DNA from: an uncultured Ruminococcus sp. | GTDB taxonomy: Bacteria; Bacillota; Clostridia; Oscillospirales; Acutalibacteraceae | Assembly: GCA_902797525.1 (NCBI GenBank) | Contig: CADBSZ010000100.1 | Coordinates: forward strand, 1-14,829 | Direction: 5' to 3' | DNA length: 14,829 bases | Made by a program: the position numbers and the translations under genes | Notes under the pieces: generated by a model | Databases searched by the model: none | What the model was told of the DNA's origin: nothing | The model's input: only the letters and a program-made list of their open reading frames with translations | In this document: positions 7,617-14,702 of the stretch, piece by piece | How positions within the stretch are numbered: the first letter of the stretch is position 1 | How the letters are laid out: each line of letters opens with the position of its first letter

Positions 7617-8600
7617 TTATTTTAACGCGGAAGCGATTTCGTCAATCGCTTTTGCCGCGACATAATCCTTGCATAAGCCGATGGCGTTCTTAATTGTGCG
7701 CGCCTTGGCGTCGCCGTGCGCCTTGAACACCGGCTTTGACGAGCCGAGAATCGGCGCGCCGCCGTAGGTGTTGTAGTCAAAACGCGTTTTCATGCTCTTG
7801 AGATTTTTCATCAAAAGCAGTGCTGCCATTTTACCCTTGGTGCTGCCGGCAAACATGTCCTTGATTTCCTTCATCAGCACCGCCGCAACACCCTCGTAGG
7901 TTTTGAGAATCATGTTGCCGGTAAAACCGTCGCAAACCACAACATCGCACACGCCGGCAGGAATATCGCGGCCTTCCACGTTGCCGATGAAATTGAGATT
8001 GCTGTTTTTAAGAATCTGATAGGTCTCGCGGTAAAGCTCGGTACCCTTGTGATCCTCGGTGCCGACATTGGCAAGACCAACGCGCGGATTTTGCACCTTC
8101 ATAACCTTTTCCATATACACAGAAGCCATCACAGCAAACTGGTGCAGCATTTCGGGACGGCAGTCAACATTTGCACCGCCGTCAATCAGCATAAAGAAGC
8201 CTGTTGCGGACGGCATAACAGGAGCAAATGCAGGACGCTTTATGCCCTTTATTCGCTTGACGCCCAGCGTGGCGCCAACGCACAGCGCACCGCTGTTGCC
8301 TGCGCTGATAAAAGCGTCTCCCCTGCCTTCACTGAGCAAACGGAGTCCGACGCCCATTGAGCTGTTTTTCTTTGCCTTGAGCACGCTGTCGGCAGCGTCG
8401 TACATGGTGAGCACCTCGTCGCAGTCCTCGATTTCCATGTGCTCAAGCGAGACGCCGTTTTGCGCAGCTACCTCGCGGATGGTGGTTTCTTTGCCGGTGA
8501 GCAGAATATCAACGCCGTGCTCGGCAACCGCCTCGGCACAGCCCTTGATGATTTCAAGCGGCGCGTTATCGCCGCCGAATGCGTCAACTATAATCTTCAT
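7617..8600 (-). CDS. plsX: Phosphate acyltransferase PlsX
   Basis: PlsX converts acyl-ACP and inorganic phosphate to acyl-phosphate, the acyl donor that PlsY uses to start phospholipid synthesis. It is a peripheral membrane enzyme. The start MKIIVDAFGGDNAP is the diagnostic family opening, and further family blocks include ISAGNSGALCVGA, RPAFAPVMP, MLIDGGANVDC and VCDGFTGNMILKT. With the ATG at 8600 the protein has 327 residues, a normal length. I choose this start because homologues begin here, and GGTGAT stands 4 nt upstream. An in-frame ATG at 8612 would add MVID and overlap trmFO by 11 nt. The chosen start follows the trmFO stop by a single base (TGATATG). The fabD, fabG and acpP genes that often separate plsX from rnc are absent. 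Confidence 0.97.
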   Translation of the reverse strand: MKIIVDAFGGDNAPLEIIKGCAEAVAEHGVDILLTGKETTIREVAAQNGVSLEHMEIEDCDEVLTMYDAADSVLKAKKNSSMGVGLRLLSEGRGDAFISAGNSGALCVGATLGVKRIKGIKRPAFAPVMPSATGFFMLIDGGANVDCRPEMLHQFAVMASVYMEKVMKVQNPRVGLANVGTEDHKGTELYRETYQILKNSNLNFIGNVEGRDIPAGVCDVVVCDGFTGNMILKTYEGVAAVLMKEIKDMFAGSTKGKMAALLLMKNLKSMKTRFDYNTYGGAPILGSSKPVFKAHGDAKARTIKNAIGLCKDYVAAKAIDEIASALK

Positions 8601-8610
8601 ATCAATCACC
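8598..8610 (-). promoter_or_regulatory. Ribosome binding site deciding the plsX start
   Basis: GGTGAT (8605-8610) precedes the ATG at 8600 by 4 nt and overlaps the end of trmFO, whose TGA is 8602-8604. The competing ATG at 8612 has only a weak AGAG ahead of it. The layout TGATATG favours translational coupling. Confidence 0.5.
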
Positions 8611-9918
8611 ATTATTCTCTGAAAGAAATTTATTTAATGAATCCAGTGCGCGTGCGGCGTATGCTGCGGCGCGTTCGCGCTTGTCCCGCGGACGGTTTTG
8701 AAGCTCCGGCAGTACGCCGAAGTTTGCGCCCATCGGCTGAAATTTTTTGACGGACGGATCGGCAATATAGCGTGAAAGCGCGCCAATCATAGTGTCGTCG
8801 GGGAGCGTGAGCGTGGGCTTGTCCTCACTCAGTCTTGCCGCGTTTATGCCTGCCATAATGCCGGACGCGGCGCTTTCCATATATCCTTCAACACCGGTCA
8901 TTTGTCCGGCGAAGAACAGCTTTTTATTTTCTTTTACAGAAAAATCAGAATTGAGCACCTTAGGCGAACAGAGGAAGGTGTTGCGGTGCATAACGCCATA
9001 GCGCACAAACTCCGCCTTATGAAGCGCCGGAATCAGTGAAAATACGCGCTTTTGCTCGGGAAATTTCAGGTTAGTTTGGAATCCGACCAAATTATACATC
9101 GTGCCTGCCGCGTTTTCTTTGCGTAATTGCAGCAGCGCCCACGCGCGGTGACCTGTGCGCGGGTTGACGAGTCCGACGGGCTTCATCGGACCAAAACGCA
9201 GGGTTCCCTCACCGCGCTGAGCAAGCACCTCAACGGGCATGCAGCCCTCATAAACTTTGGGATTATTTACATCAAAATCGTGCAGGGGCGCACGCTCGGC
9301 GTGAATCAGCGCGTCGTAAAAGATTTCGTATTCCTCTTTATTCATCGGGCAGTTGATGTAATCGTCGTCTCCGCCGCGGTCATAGCGCGAAGCTGTGAAG
9401 GCAAAATCTATGTCAATACTGTCCGCAGTGACAATAGGAGCCGCCGCGTCGAAGAAGGAAAGCGAATCGCCGAAACGCGCTTCAATCGCCTTCGCCAATC
9501 CATCGGACGTCAGCGGTCCGGTGGCAATTACGGTGATTCCTTCATCGGGAATCGCGGTGATCTCCTCATGAATGACTGTGATGTTCGGGTGAGCGTTAAT
9601 GCCATCGGTGACAAGCTTGGCAAAGATGTCGCGGTCAACGGCAAGTGCGCCGCCTGCCGGCACCTGGCACCTGTCGGCGCATTTTATTAAAAAAGAATCA
9701 AGCCGACGCATTTCTTCTTTCAAAAGCCCTGCTGCGCTTTCCACGCGCATCGCCTTAAGAGAGTTAGAGCAAACGAGCTCGCCGAATAAATCTGTTTTAT
9801 GCGCGGGCGTGCGCTTTTGCGGCTTCATTTCATACAGCCGCACAGAAATGCCTCGGTTGGCAATCTGCATTGCCGCTTCGCAGCCTGCAAGCCCGGCGCC
9901 GATAACGTTAATTGTCAT
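8602..9918 (-). CDS. trmFO: Methylenetetrahydrofolate-tRNA-(uracil-54-C5)-methyltransferase TrmFO
   Basis: Folate- and FAD-dependent enzyme that methylates U54 in the T-loop of tRNA to ribothymidine, using methylenetetrahydrofolate rather than SAM. The protein has 438 residues, normal for the family. The FAD-binding Rossmann motif GAGLAGCEAA is at residues 7-16. The family segment ELVCSNSLKAMR places Cys50 where the N-terminal conserved Cys of TrmFO lies, and VYEGCMPVE places Cys226 at the second conserved Cys. Later blocks GPMKPVGLVNPRTG and GQMTGVEGYMESAASG are typical. The ATG at 9918 has GGAAG 6 nt upstream. The open frame continues further upstream through topA but has no suitable start, and homologues begin at this Met. 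It overlaps the topA end by 11 nt. The topA-trmFO order is common in Firmicutes. Confidence 0.97.
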   Translation of the reverse strand: MTINVIGAGLAGCEAAMQIANRGISVRLYEMKPQKRTPAHKTDLFGELVCSNSLKAMRVESAAGLLKEEMRRLDSFLIKCADRCQVPAGGALAVDRDIFAKLVTDGINAHPNITVIHEEITAIPDEGITVIATGPLTSDGLAKAIEARFGDSLSFFDAAAPIVTADSIDIDFAFTASRYDRGGDDDYINCPMNKEEYEIFYDALIHAERAPLHDFDVNNPKVYEGCMPVEVLAQRGEGTLRFGPMKPVGLVNPRTGHRAWALLQLRKENAAGTMYNLVGFQTNLKFPEQKRVFSLIPALHKAEFVRYGVMHRNTFLCSPKVLNSDFSVKENKKLFFAGQMTGVEGYMESAASGIMAGINAARLSEDKPTLTLPDDTMIGALSRYIADPSVKKFQPMGANFGVLPELQNRPRDKRERAAAYAARALDSLNKFLSENNGD

Positions 9919-12007
9919 TTTTTTCTTCCGTTTGTATTGCTTTTGTAAAGCCACAGTCGGTGTTTGCGCAATAAAGCGTGGGCTTTTTGCCCTTCTTTTT
10001 GTAAAGAATCTGACCGCACTGAGGACATTTTTCATTGGAAGGCTCGTTCCAGCTGACAAAATCGCAGTTGGGATAGTTGGAGCAGCCGTAGAAAACACGC
10101 TTGGATTTGGTGTGCTTTACAATCACATCGCCGCCGCATTTCGGACAGCTGACGCCTGTTTTCTCGACGTATTTCAGGATATTTTTGCACTCAGGATAGC
10201 CCGGGCAGGCAATAAACTTGCCGTATCTGCCCATCTTGACAACCATCTTTCTGCCGCATTTGTCGCAGACAATGTCGGTTTCGTCCTCCTTGAGCTTGAG
10301 CTTGACGCCCTCCATTTCGGCCTTCGCCTCTTTGAGAGTGCCCTCAAATTCGCCGTAAAAGTCCTTGAGCAGCTGCACCCATTCCACGTCGCCGTTTTCG
10401 ACCTTATCCAAATCGTTCTCCATTTTGGCGGTAAATTTGACGTTGACGATGTCGGGAAAACGCTCCTTCATCAGCTTGGTAATCACTTCGCCCAGCTCGG
10501 TGGGAACCAGACTTTTCGCTTCACGCTTAACGTATTCACGTCCGGTCAGCGTAGTGATGGTAGCGGCATAGGTAGACGGTCTGCCAATGCCGTATTCCTC
10601 CAGAATCTTAATCAAAGACGCTTCGGTGTAGCGCGCCGGAGGCTGGGTAAAGTGCTGGTTCTTTTTCAATTCCCTGCACTTGACGGGCATGTCCTTTTCA
10701 AGCGGCGGCAGTTGAGAGGATTTTTCCTCTGCTTCGTCCTTGCCCTCAACATAAAGAGCAGTGAAGCCGGGAAAATCGACATAGTAGCCCGACGCTTTGA
10801 AGGTATAGCCGTTTGCCATAATGTCCGCCTGCGTGGTCTTTTGCACACAGTCTGCCATTTGAGAAGCGGTGAAGCGACTCCAGATTAATTTATAAAGCTT
10901 GTATTGATCCGACGACAGACTGTTTTTGATGCTGTCGGGAGTGAGAGACGGCATAGACGGACGGATTGCTTCGTGACCGTCCTGCGCGTTGCTTCTCGAC
11001 TTAAAGTGACGGGGCTTTGCCGGCAGATACTTATCGCCGTAAGCGCCGCGGATAAATTTGGTAACCTCGTCAATCGCATATTCGGAAATACGCAGCGAGT
11101 CGGTACGCATATAGGTAATCAAACCGGTTGCGCCCATGCCCTGAATGTCAACGCCTTCATACAGCTCCTGCGCTACGCGCATGGTACGGCGCGACTGGAA
11201 GCCGAGCTTGCGCGACGCCTCCTGCTGTAACGTAGAGGTGATAAAGGGCGGTGCCGGGGATTTTTTGCGCGTGCCGTTTTTCACCTTGGTAACAACGTAC
11301 TCTGCGCCCTCCAGGTCTTTTTCTATTTTATCGGCCTGCTCCTGATTGGTAATTTTCAGCTTGCCGTTCGCGTCGGAATAAAGCGTGGCTGCGAAGGCCT
11401 TGCGGCTGCCCTTGGGAATAAACTTCGCGTCAATCGTCCAGTATTCCTCAGGCTTAAACTTGCGAATTTCGTTTTCACGGTCAACAATAATGCGCAGAGC
11501 AACAGACTGCACACGACCTGCGGAAAGTCCGCGGCGGATTTTTTGCGAAATAAACGGGCTGAGCTTGTAGCCGACCAAACGGTCGAGCACACGTCTTGCC
11601 TGTTGTGCGTTGACCAAATCCTCGTTGATGGCACGCGGATGCGCCATGCCGTTTTGCACGCCGGTTTTGGTGATTTCATTAAATTCCACTCGGCGGCTGT
11701 AGTCCTCGGGCAGGCCGAGAATATATGCCAAATGCCACGAAATAGCCTCTCCCTCGCGGTCGGGGTCGGTTGCGAGATAGATGTTGTCGCTGTTTGCGGC
11801 AAGGCTTTTGAGTTCTTTAACCAGTTTTTCTTTGCCCTTGATGATGTCATATTTCGGGGCAAAGTCATTTTTGATGTCTACGCTGAGCCGCGCCTTGGGC
11901 AAATCACGGACGTGTCCCATAGAGGCGACAACCTCGTAATTCGGTCCCAGATATTTTTTGATGGTTTTTGCTTTGGCAGGTGACTCCACGATTACCAAAT
12001 CTGACAT
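9908..12007 (-). CDS. topA: DNA topoisomerase I (type IA)
   Basis: Relaxes negative supercoils by single-strand passage through a 5'-phosphotyrosine intermediate. The 699-residue protein starts MSDLVIVESPAKAKTI, the Toprim domain with catalytic Glu8, followed by GHVRDLP and the metal-binding DPDREGE (81-87). The cleavage domain has RRGLSAGRVQSVALR and the active-site motif GLITYMRTDS, with Tyr299 as nucleophile. The C-terminus has three zinc ribbons, each with four cysteines: 581/584/601/607, 621/624/642/648 and 661/664/680/685. The start ATG at 12007 has a strong AGGAGGA 5 nt upstream that contains part of the dprA stop codon. topA after dprA is a standard Firmicute pairing. Nothing in the protein looks degenerate. 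Confidence 0.98.
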   Translation of the reverse strand: MSDLVIVESPAKAKTIKKYLGPNYEVVASMGHVRDLPKARLSVDIKNDFAPKYDIIKGKEKLVKELKSLAANSDNIYLATDPDREGEAISWHLAYILGLPEDYSRRVEFNEITKTGVQNGMAHPRAINEDLVNAQQARRVLDRLVGYKLSPFISQKIRRGLSAGRVQSVALRIIVDRENEIRKFKPEEYWTIDAKFIPKGSRKAFAATLYSDANGKLKITNQEQADKIEKDLEGAEYVVTKVKNGTRKKSPAPPFITSTLQQEASRKLGFQSRRTMRVAQELYEGVDIQGMGATGLITYMRTDSLRISEYAIDEVTKFIRGAYGDKYLPAKPRHFKSRSNAQDGHEAIRPSMPSLTPDSIKNSLSSDQYKLYKLIWSRFTASQMADCVQKTTQADIMANGYTFKASGYYVDFPGFTALYVEGKDEAEEKSSQLPPLEKDMPVKCRELKKNQHFTQPPARYTEASLIKILEEYGIGRPSTYAATITTLTGREYVKREAKSLVPTELGEVITKLMKERFPDIVNVKFTAKMENDLDKVENGDVEWVQLLKDFYGEFEGTLKEAKAEMEGVKLKLKEDETDIVCDKCGRKMVVKMGRYGKFIACPGYPECKNILKYVEKTGVSCPKCGGDVIVKHTKSKRVFYGCSNYPNCDFVSWNEPSNEKCPQCGQILYKKKGKKPTLYCANTDCGFTKAIQTEEKNDN
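9916..9929 (-). promoter_or_regulatory. Ribosome binding site of trmFO inside the topA 3' end
   Basis: GGAAG (9925-9929) is followed by six A bases and the ATG at 9918, all within the last topA codons. It supports the short trmFO start over the longer open frame that reaches 10098. Confidence 0.6.
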
Positions 12008-12012
12008 GAATT

Positions 12013-12020
12013 TCCTCCTA
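12013..12020 (-). promoter_or_regulatory. topA ribosome binding site merged with the dprA stop
   Basis: The minus strand reads TAGGAGGA: the dprA stop TAG (12018-12020) runs directly into AGGAGGA (12013-12019), 5 nt before the topA ATG. It is one of the strongest Shine-Dalgarno sites in the window, and a ribosome ending dprA would stop on it. Confidence 0.8.
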
Positions 12021-13238
12021 TTTCAGCACAAACTGCCTGCCGGAAAGCGCATGAATCAGTCCTTGCATTTCAAGCAGGGTCAGGGCGGTGTTAACCCTGA
12101 ACACGGGCAATTTTAAATCGTCCGCAATTTTATCTATATGAACGGGCTGTGCGCCGAGGTATTCGTAAACCGTTTTGGCGTCGCCCTCCAAGTGTACATT
12201 TTGATGAACCGGCTGCCTCAGTTGTTTCTTTGGCTTTGGAGCAGACTGCTGAGGCTTTGGCGCCGGTGGTGTTTGATATTGTCTTGCTGCGCGTTTAACG
12301 GGAACGGCGGAAATATCCGCAAAGGAAATGTCGTTTTCGTTATACAGCGACGGGCTTATCTGCGCGTTATTATAATGCACGAGAATGTCCATAAAATCCG
12401 TTACGGGATATGCTGAGTTTTCTTTTATCCGCTGATTCGAGCCTTTGTTTTGCGGACTGTTGTTGCCAAGCAAGGCAAAAACATCCTTACCCATTTCAAG
12501 CGCGAGGTTTGCCGTAATCAGCGAACCGCTTCTCTCGCCTGCTTCAATCAACAGAACGCCGTCGGACAGCGCGGCGATAATACGGTTACGCGAGGGAAAA
12601 TAATAATTTCGCGGCGGTTCGTCGGGCGGATACTCCGAAATAACGGCGCCTCTTTTGGTAATGGCGCGGCGCATGCCTGCATTGTCCTGCAAATACGGAT
12701 AGTTAATGCCGCAGCCGCGCACACAAACGGTAACGCCGTTTGCAGCAAGCGCGCCTCTGTGTGACGCACAGTCAACACCGAGCGCACCACCGCTGACAAC
12801 AACGGTATCGTATTTAGAAAGAGCGTAACCGAATTTGTAGGAGTTTTCCACACCGTAGCGCGACGCGCGTCGCGTGCCGACAATACCGACAGAAAGGGCT
12901 TCGTCAATATCGGGAAGTTCGCCCCAAATATAGAGCACCGCAGGCGGCGCATAAATGTGATACAGACATTCGGGATACGCCGGATCGTCAATGCTGAGCA
13001 CGGAATAGCCGAGCTGTTCACAGCGGCGCAGAACCGGCTGAGCATTTTTCGGCTTGATAGCAAGAAGCCTTACGATATCATGAACCGTAAACAAGCCGCA
13101 AAGCCTCGCCTCCGACTCGATATCCTTAAAGAACAGCGAAATATCGGAGTAAAGCTCGCTAAGTTTTTTGAATTTTGGATTGTCGTAACCGAGAGCCTGC
13201 GTCAGCAGAATCCAGTAGTGCGCGTTTGCAGAAATCAT
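12018..13238 (-). CDS. dprA: DNA-processing protein DprA (Smf)
   Basis: DprA binds incoming single-stranded DNA and loads RecA during natural transformation; it is also kept in many bacteria not known to be competent. From the ATG at 13238 it has 406 residues. An N-terminal helical region (about 1-75) precedes the Rossmann-like DNA_processg_A domain. That domain has SVGIVGTRRASRYG (116-129), VVSGGALGVDCASHRGAL (147-164), PPRNYYFPSRNRIIAALSD (208-226) and EAGERSGSLITA (232-243). The usual GxNxLIxxGA block appears as the variant GSNQRIKENSA (266-276). A Pro/Lys/Gln-rich linker (about 321-347) leads to a C-terminal winged-helix domain (352-406). The ATG shares one base with the upstream stop (TAATG), indicating coupling. 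The open frame reaches 13334, but that extension lies in the methylase gene and has no family match by eye. Confidence 0.95.
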   Translation of the reverse strand: MISANAHYWILLTQALGYDNPKFKKLSELYSDISLFFKDIESEARLCGLFTVHDIVRLLAIKPKNAQPVLRRCEQLGYSVLSIDDPAYPECLYHIYAPPAVLYIWGELPDIDEALSVGIVGTRRASRYGVENSYKFGYALSKYDTVVVSGGALGVDCASHRGALAANGVTVCVRGCGINYPYLQDNAGMRRAITKRGAVISEYPPDEPPRNYYFPSRNRIIAALSDGVLLIEAGERSGSLITANLALEMGKDVFALLGNNSPQNKGSNQRIKENSAYPVTDFMDILVHYNNAQISPSLYNENDISFADISAVPVKRAARQYQTPPAPKPQQSAPKPKKQLRQPVHQNVHLEGDAKTVYEYLGAQPVHIDKIADDLKLPVFRVNTALTLLEMQGLIHALSGRQFVLK

Positions 13239-14020
13239 TATTTTACCATTTCCCAAATGAGAATCGCGGCGGCAACGGAGGCGTTGAGCGAATCCGCTTT
13301 GCCATTCATCGGAATTGTGACGCGGTGTTTGCACGCGGCGGCAGTTTCAGGCCGGATGCCGTTGCCCTCATTGCCCACAACTATCGCGCAGGGCGTGTAA
13401 AACCGAACGTCCGTTACTTTTTGAGCGGAAGCGTCAACCATGGCGGCATAGGTGTTAAGCTGCGGATGATCCTTAAAATAGTCCGCAAGCGACGGCACCG
13501 TGAGAAACGGCAACCGGAATACCGCTCCCATACTGCCGCGCACGACCTTGGGATTATAAATATCGCAGCAGTCGTCGGACAGGATAACGCCCGAAACGCC
13601 AAAAGCCTCGGCCGATCGCAAAATCGTACCAAGATTGTTGGGATCCTGTACATTGTCGAGGGCAAGGAATTTTCCGCCAATCTTAATTGTATCAAACTCA
13701 GCGGTTTTGTCAAGTGTTTTTATCACACACAAAAACCCCTGCGGCGTTTGGGTATCGCTGATGAGCGCGAACAGCTCAGGCGAAATCAAAAAGACTTTTT
13801 CTGCGCAGACACTAAGCTGTTCAAATTCATCGGAGCTTTTGTCGATTGCCGCTTGTGTAACAAACAGCGATTCAATATCAGCGCCGCTGCGCACGGCGTC
13901 GATACATATGCGCAAGCCTTCTGCCAAAAAAAGCCCGGTTTGGCGGCGGAATTTAGCGCTCTTTTTGAGTTTAACCGCGTTTTTAATCTGCGGATTGTCT
14001 TTACTGGTGAGAGTGAACAT
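13238..14020 (-). CDS. SpoU/TrmH-family rRNA 2'-O-methyltransferase (YsgA-like)
   Basis: SAM-dependent RNA ribose methyltransferase with the SPOUT trefoil-knot fold. The 260-residue protein has an N-terminal substrate-binding domain (about 29-103, LFLAEGLRICIDAVRSG). A catalytic domain with all three SpoU motifs follows: DNVQDPNNLGTILRSAEAFG (122-141, conserved Asn129 and Arg135), IVVGNEGNGI (213-222) and IPMNGKADSLNASVAAAIL (236-254). Its position just after rplT resembles B. subtilis ysgA, whose product (RlmP) methylates the 23S rRNA A-loop, but the target here is inferred from position and family only. RlmB- or TrmH-like specificity remains possible. The ATG at 14020 has GGAG 6 nt upstream. 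An upstream in-frame TTG at 14041 overlaps the hairpin after rplT and is unlikely. Confidence 0.9.
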   Translation of the reverse strand: MFTLTSKDNPQIKNAVKLKKSAKFRRQTGLFLAEGLRICIDAVRSGADIESLFVTQAAIDKSSDEFEQLSVCAEKVFLISPELFALISDTQTPQGFLCVIKTLDKTAEFDTIKIGGKFLALDNVQDPNNLGTILRSAEAFGVSGVILSDDCCDIYNPKVVRGSMGAVFRLPFLTVPSLADYFKDHPQLNTYAAMVDASAQKVTDVRFYTPCAIVVGNEGNGIRPETAAACKHRVTIPMNGKADSLNASVAAAILIWEMVK

Positions 14021-14026
14021 AGCTGT

Positions 14027-14030
14027 CTCC
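14027..14030 (-). promoter_or_regulatory. Ribosome binding site deciding the SpoU methylase start
   Basis: GGAG lies 6 nt before the ATG at 14020 and downstream of the hairpin at 14043-14065. It supports this ATG over the TTG at 14041, which sits beside the hairpin and has no recognisable site. Confidence 0.65.
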
Positions 14031-14039
14031 AAATACAGC

Positions 14040-14065
14040 AAAAGCGTTTGGAATAACCAAACGCT
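14040..14065 (-). terminator. Hairpin after rplT, weak intrinsic terminator or attenuator
   Basis: The minus strand carries a perfect 9-bp inverted repeat AGCGTTTGG / CCAAACGCT (14057-14065 and 14043-14051) with a 5-nt TTATT loop, followed by only three unpaired T bases before a G. It begins 17 nt after the rplT stop. The placement fits the end of the infC-rpmI-rplT operon. The short T tract suggests incomplete termination, allowing read-through into the methylase-dprA-topA genes. Confidence 0.65.
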
Positions 14066-14082
14066 GTTACTAAACTATTTCA

Positions 14083-14433
14083 TTAAGCATTCTTTGCCTT
14101 TTCAACCAGAGCGGTGAACGCTGCGGGATCGGCGATGGCGATTTCGGAAAGCATTTTGCGGTTGAGAACAACGCCGGCCTTCTTTAAACCGTTCATGAAT
14201 GTGGAGTAGTTGGTGCCGTTTGCCTTGCAGGCAGCGGAAATACGGGTGATCCACAGACGACGGAAATCTCTCTTTCTCTGCTTACGGCCTACGTATGCGT
14301 AGTTGCCGGACTTCATTACGGCCTGTTTCGCCATTTTGAAGTGCTTGGATTTGGAACCCCAATAGCCCTTGGCAAGCTTTAATACTTTTTTTCTTCTTTT
14401 GCGAGTCATCATCGCGCCTTTTACTCGTGCCAT
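14083..14433 (-). CDS. rplT: 50S ribosomal protein L20
   Basis: Primary 23S rRNA-binding protein needed early in 50S assembly; in several bacteria it also represses its own operon by binding leader RNA. The 116-residue sequence begins [21 protein letters not shown], a highly basic extended N-terminal tail. The globular part contains [17 protein letters not shown] and [20 protein letters not shown], both hallmarks of L20, and then [11 protein letters not shown]. Length is typical (~117). The ATG at 14433 has GGAGGT (14442-14447) 8 nt upstream. It follows rpmI by 47 nt and is followed by a hairpin, so it is the last gene of the IF3-L35-L20 operon. Any L20-binding leader would lie upstream of infC, outside the window. 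Confidence 0.99.
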   Translation of the reverse strand: MARVKGAMMTRKRRKKVLKLAKGYWGSKSKHFKMAKQAVMKSGNYAYVGRKQRKRDFRRLWITRISAACKANGTNYSTFMNGLKKAGVVLNRKMLSEIAIADPAAFTALVEKAKNA

Positions 14434-14441
14434 AATCTATT

Positions 14442-14447
14442 ACCTCC
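14442..14447 (-). promoter_or_regulatory. rplT ribosome binding site
   Basis: A full GGAGGT stands 8 nt before the rplT ATG, in the 47-nt rpmI-rplT spacer. No promoter-like pair or terminator hairpin is evident in that spacer, consistent with co-transcription. Confidence 0.8.
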
Positions 14448-14480
14448 GATAAGTTTTGAATTTAATGAGTCAAGCTGTGA

Positions 14481-14678
14481 TTATTTGTAAGGAATCAGGC
14501 GCTTGATCTGAGGGGTGTTTGTCTTGTCTGCGATAGCAGTCTGACGGAGACCTCTTTTACGCTTGGTTGTTTTCTTGTTCAGGATGTGGCTTTTGTTAGC
14601 GTGAGCACGAACAACCTTACCGTTTTTGGTGAGTTTAAAACGTTTTTTGGCACCGCTATGTGTTTTAATCTTTGGCAT
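14481..14678 (-). CDS. rpmI: 50S ribosomal protein L35
   Basis: Small basic protein of the large ribosomal subunit. The 65-residue sequence begins [17 protein letters not shown], the diagnostic L35 opening (MPKxKTHxGAxKRFKxT). It continues with the conserved [21 protein letters not shown] block and ends IKRLIPYK. Length matches the family. The ATG at 14678 has the strong site GGGAGGA (14688-14694) 9 nt upstream, in a 24-nt gap after infC. It lies between infC and rplT, the near-universal bacterial order. The sequence looks complete and unremarkable. Confidence 0.99.
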   Translation of the reverse strand: MPKIKTHSGAKKRFKLTKNGKVVRAHANKSHILNKKTTKRKRGLRQTAIADKTNTPQIKRLIPYK

Positions 14679-14687
14679 AATTATATA

Positions 14688-14694
14688 TCCTCCC
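14688..14694 (-). promoter_or_regulatory. rpmI ribosome binding site
   Basis: GGGAGGA lies 9 nt before the rpmI ATG within the 24-nt infC-rpmI gap. It is a near-perfect match to the 16S rRNA tail, as expected for a highly expressed ribosomal protein gene. Confidence 0.8.
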
Positions 14695-14702
14695 TTAATG
14701 AA

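Noticed and set aside
9919..10098. Extension of the trmFO frame upstream into topA
   Set aside because: It overlaps the third zinc ribbon of TopA. Real TrmFO proteins begin at the FAD motif, where an ATG with GGAAG is present.
9599..10888. Long plus-strand open frame (429 codons) across the trmFO/topA junction
   Set aside because: It lies wholly antisense to two well-supported genes, has no recognisable domain, and its composition is what reversed GC-biased codons give.
13239..13334. N-terminal extension of dprA
   Set aside because: The frame is open, but it overlaps the conserved C-terminal SpoU motif of the methylase and has no family match. The TAATG start at 13238 fits homologues.
13175..14056. 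Plus-strand open frame of 293 codons opposite the methylase
   Set aside because: Antisense to a gene with all three SpoU motifs; no domain and no plausible ribosome binding site.
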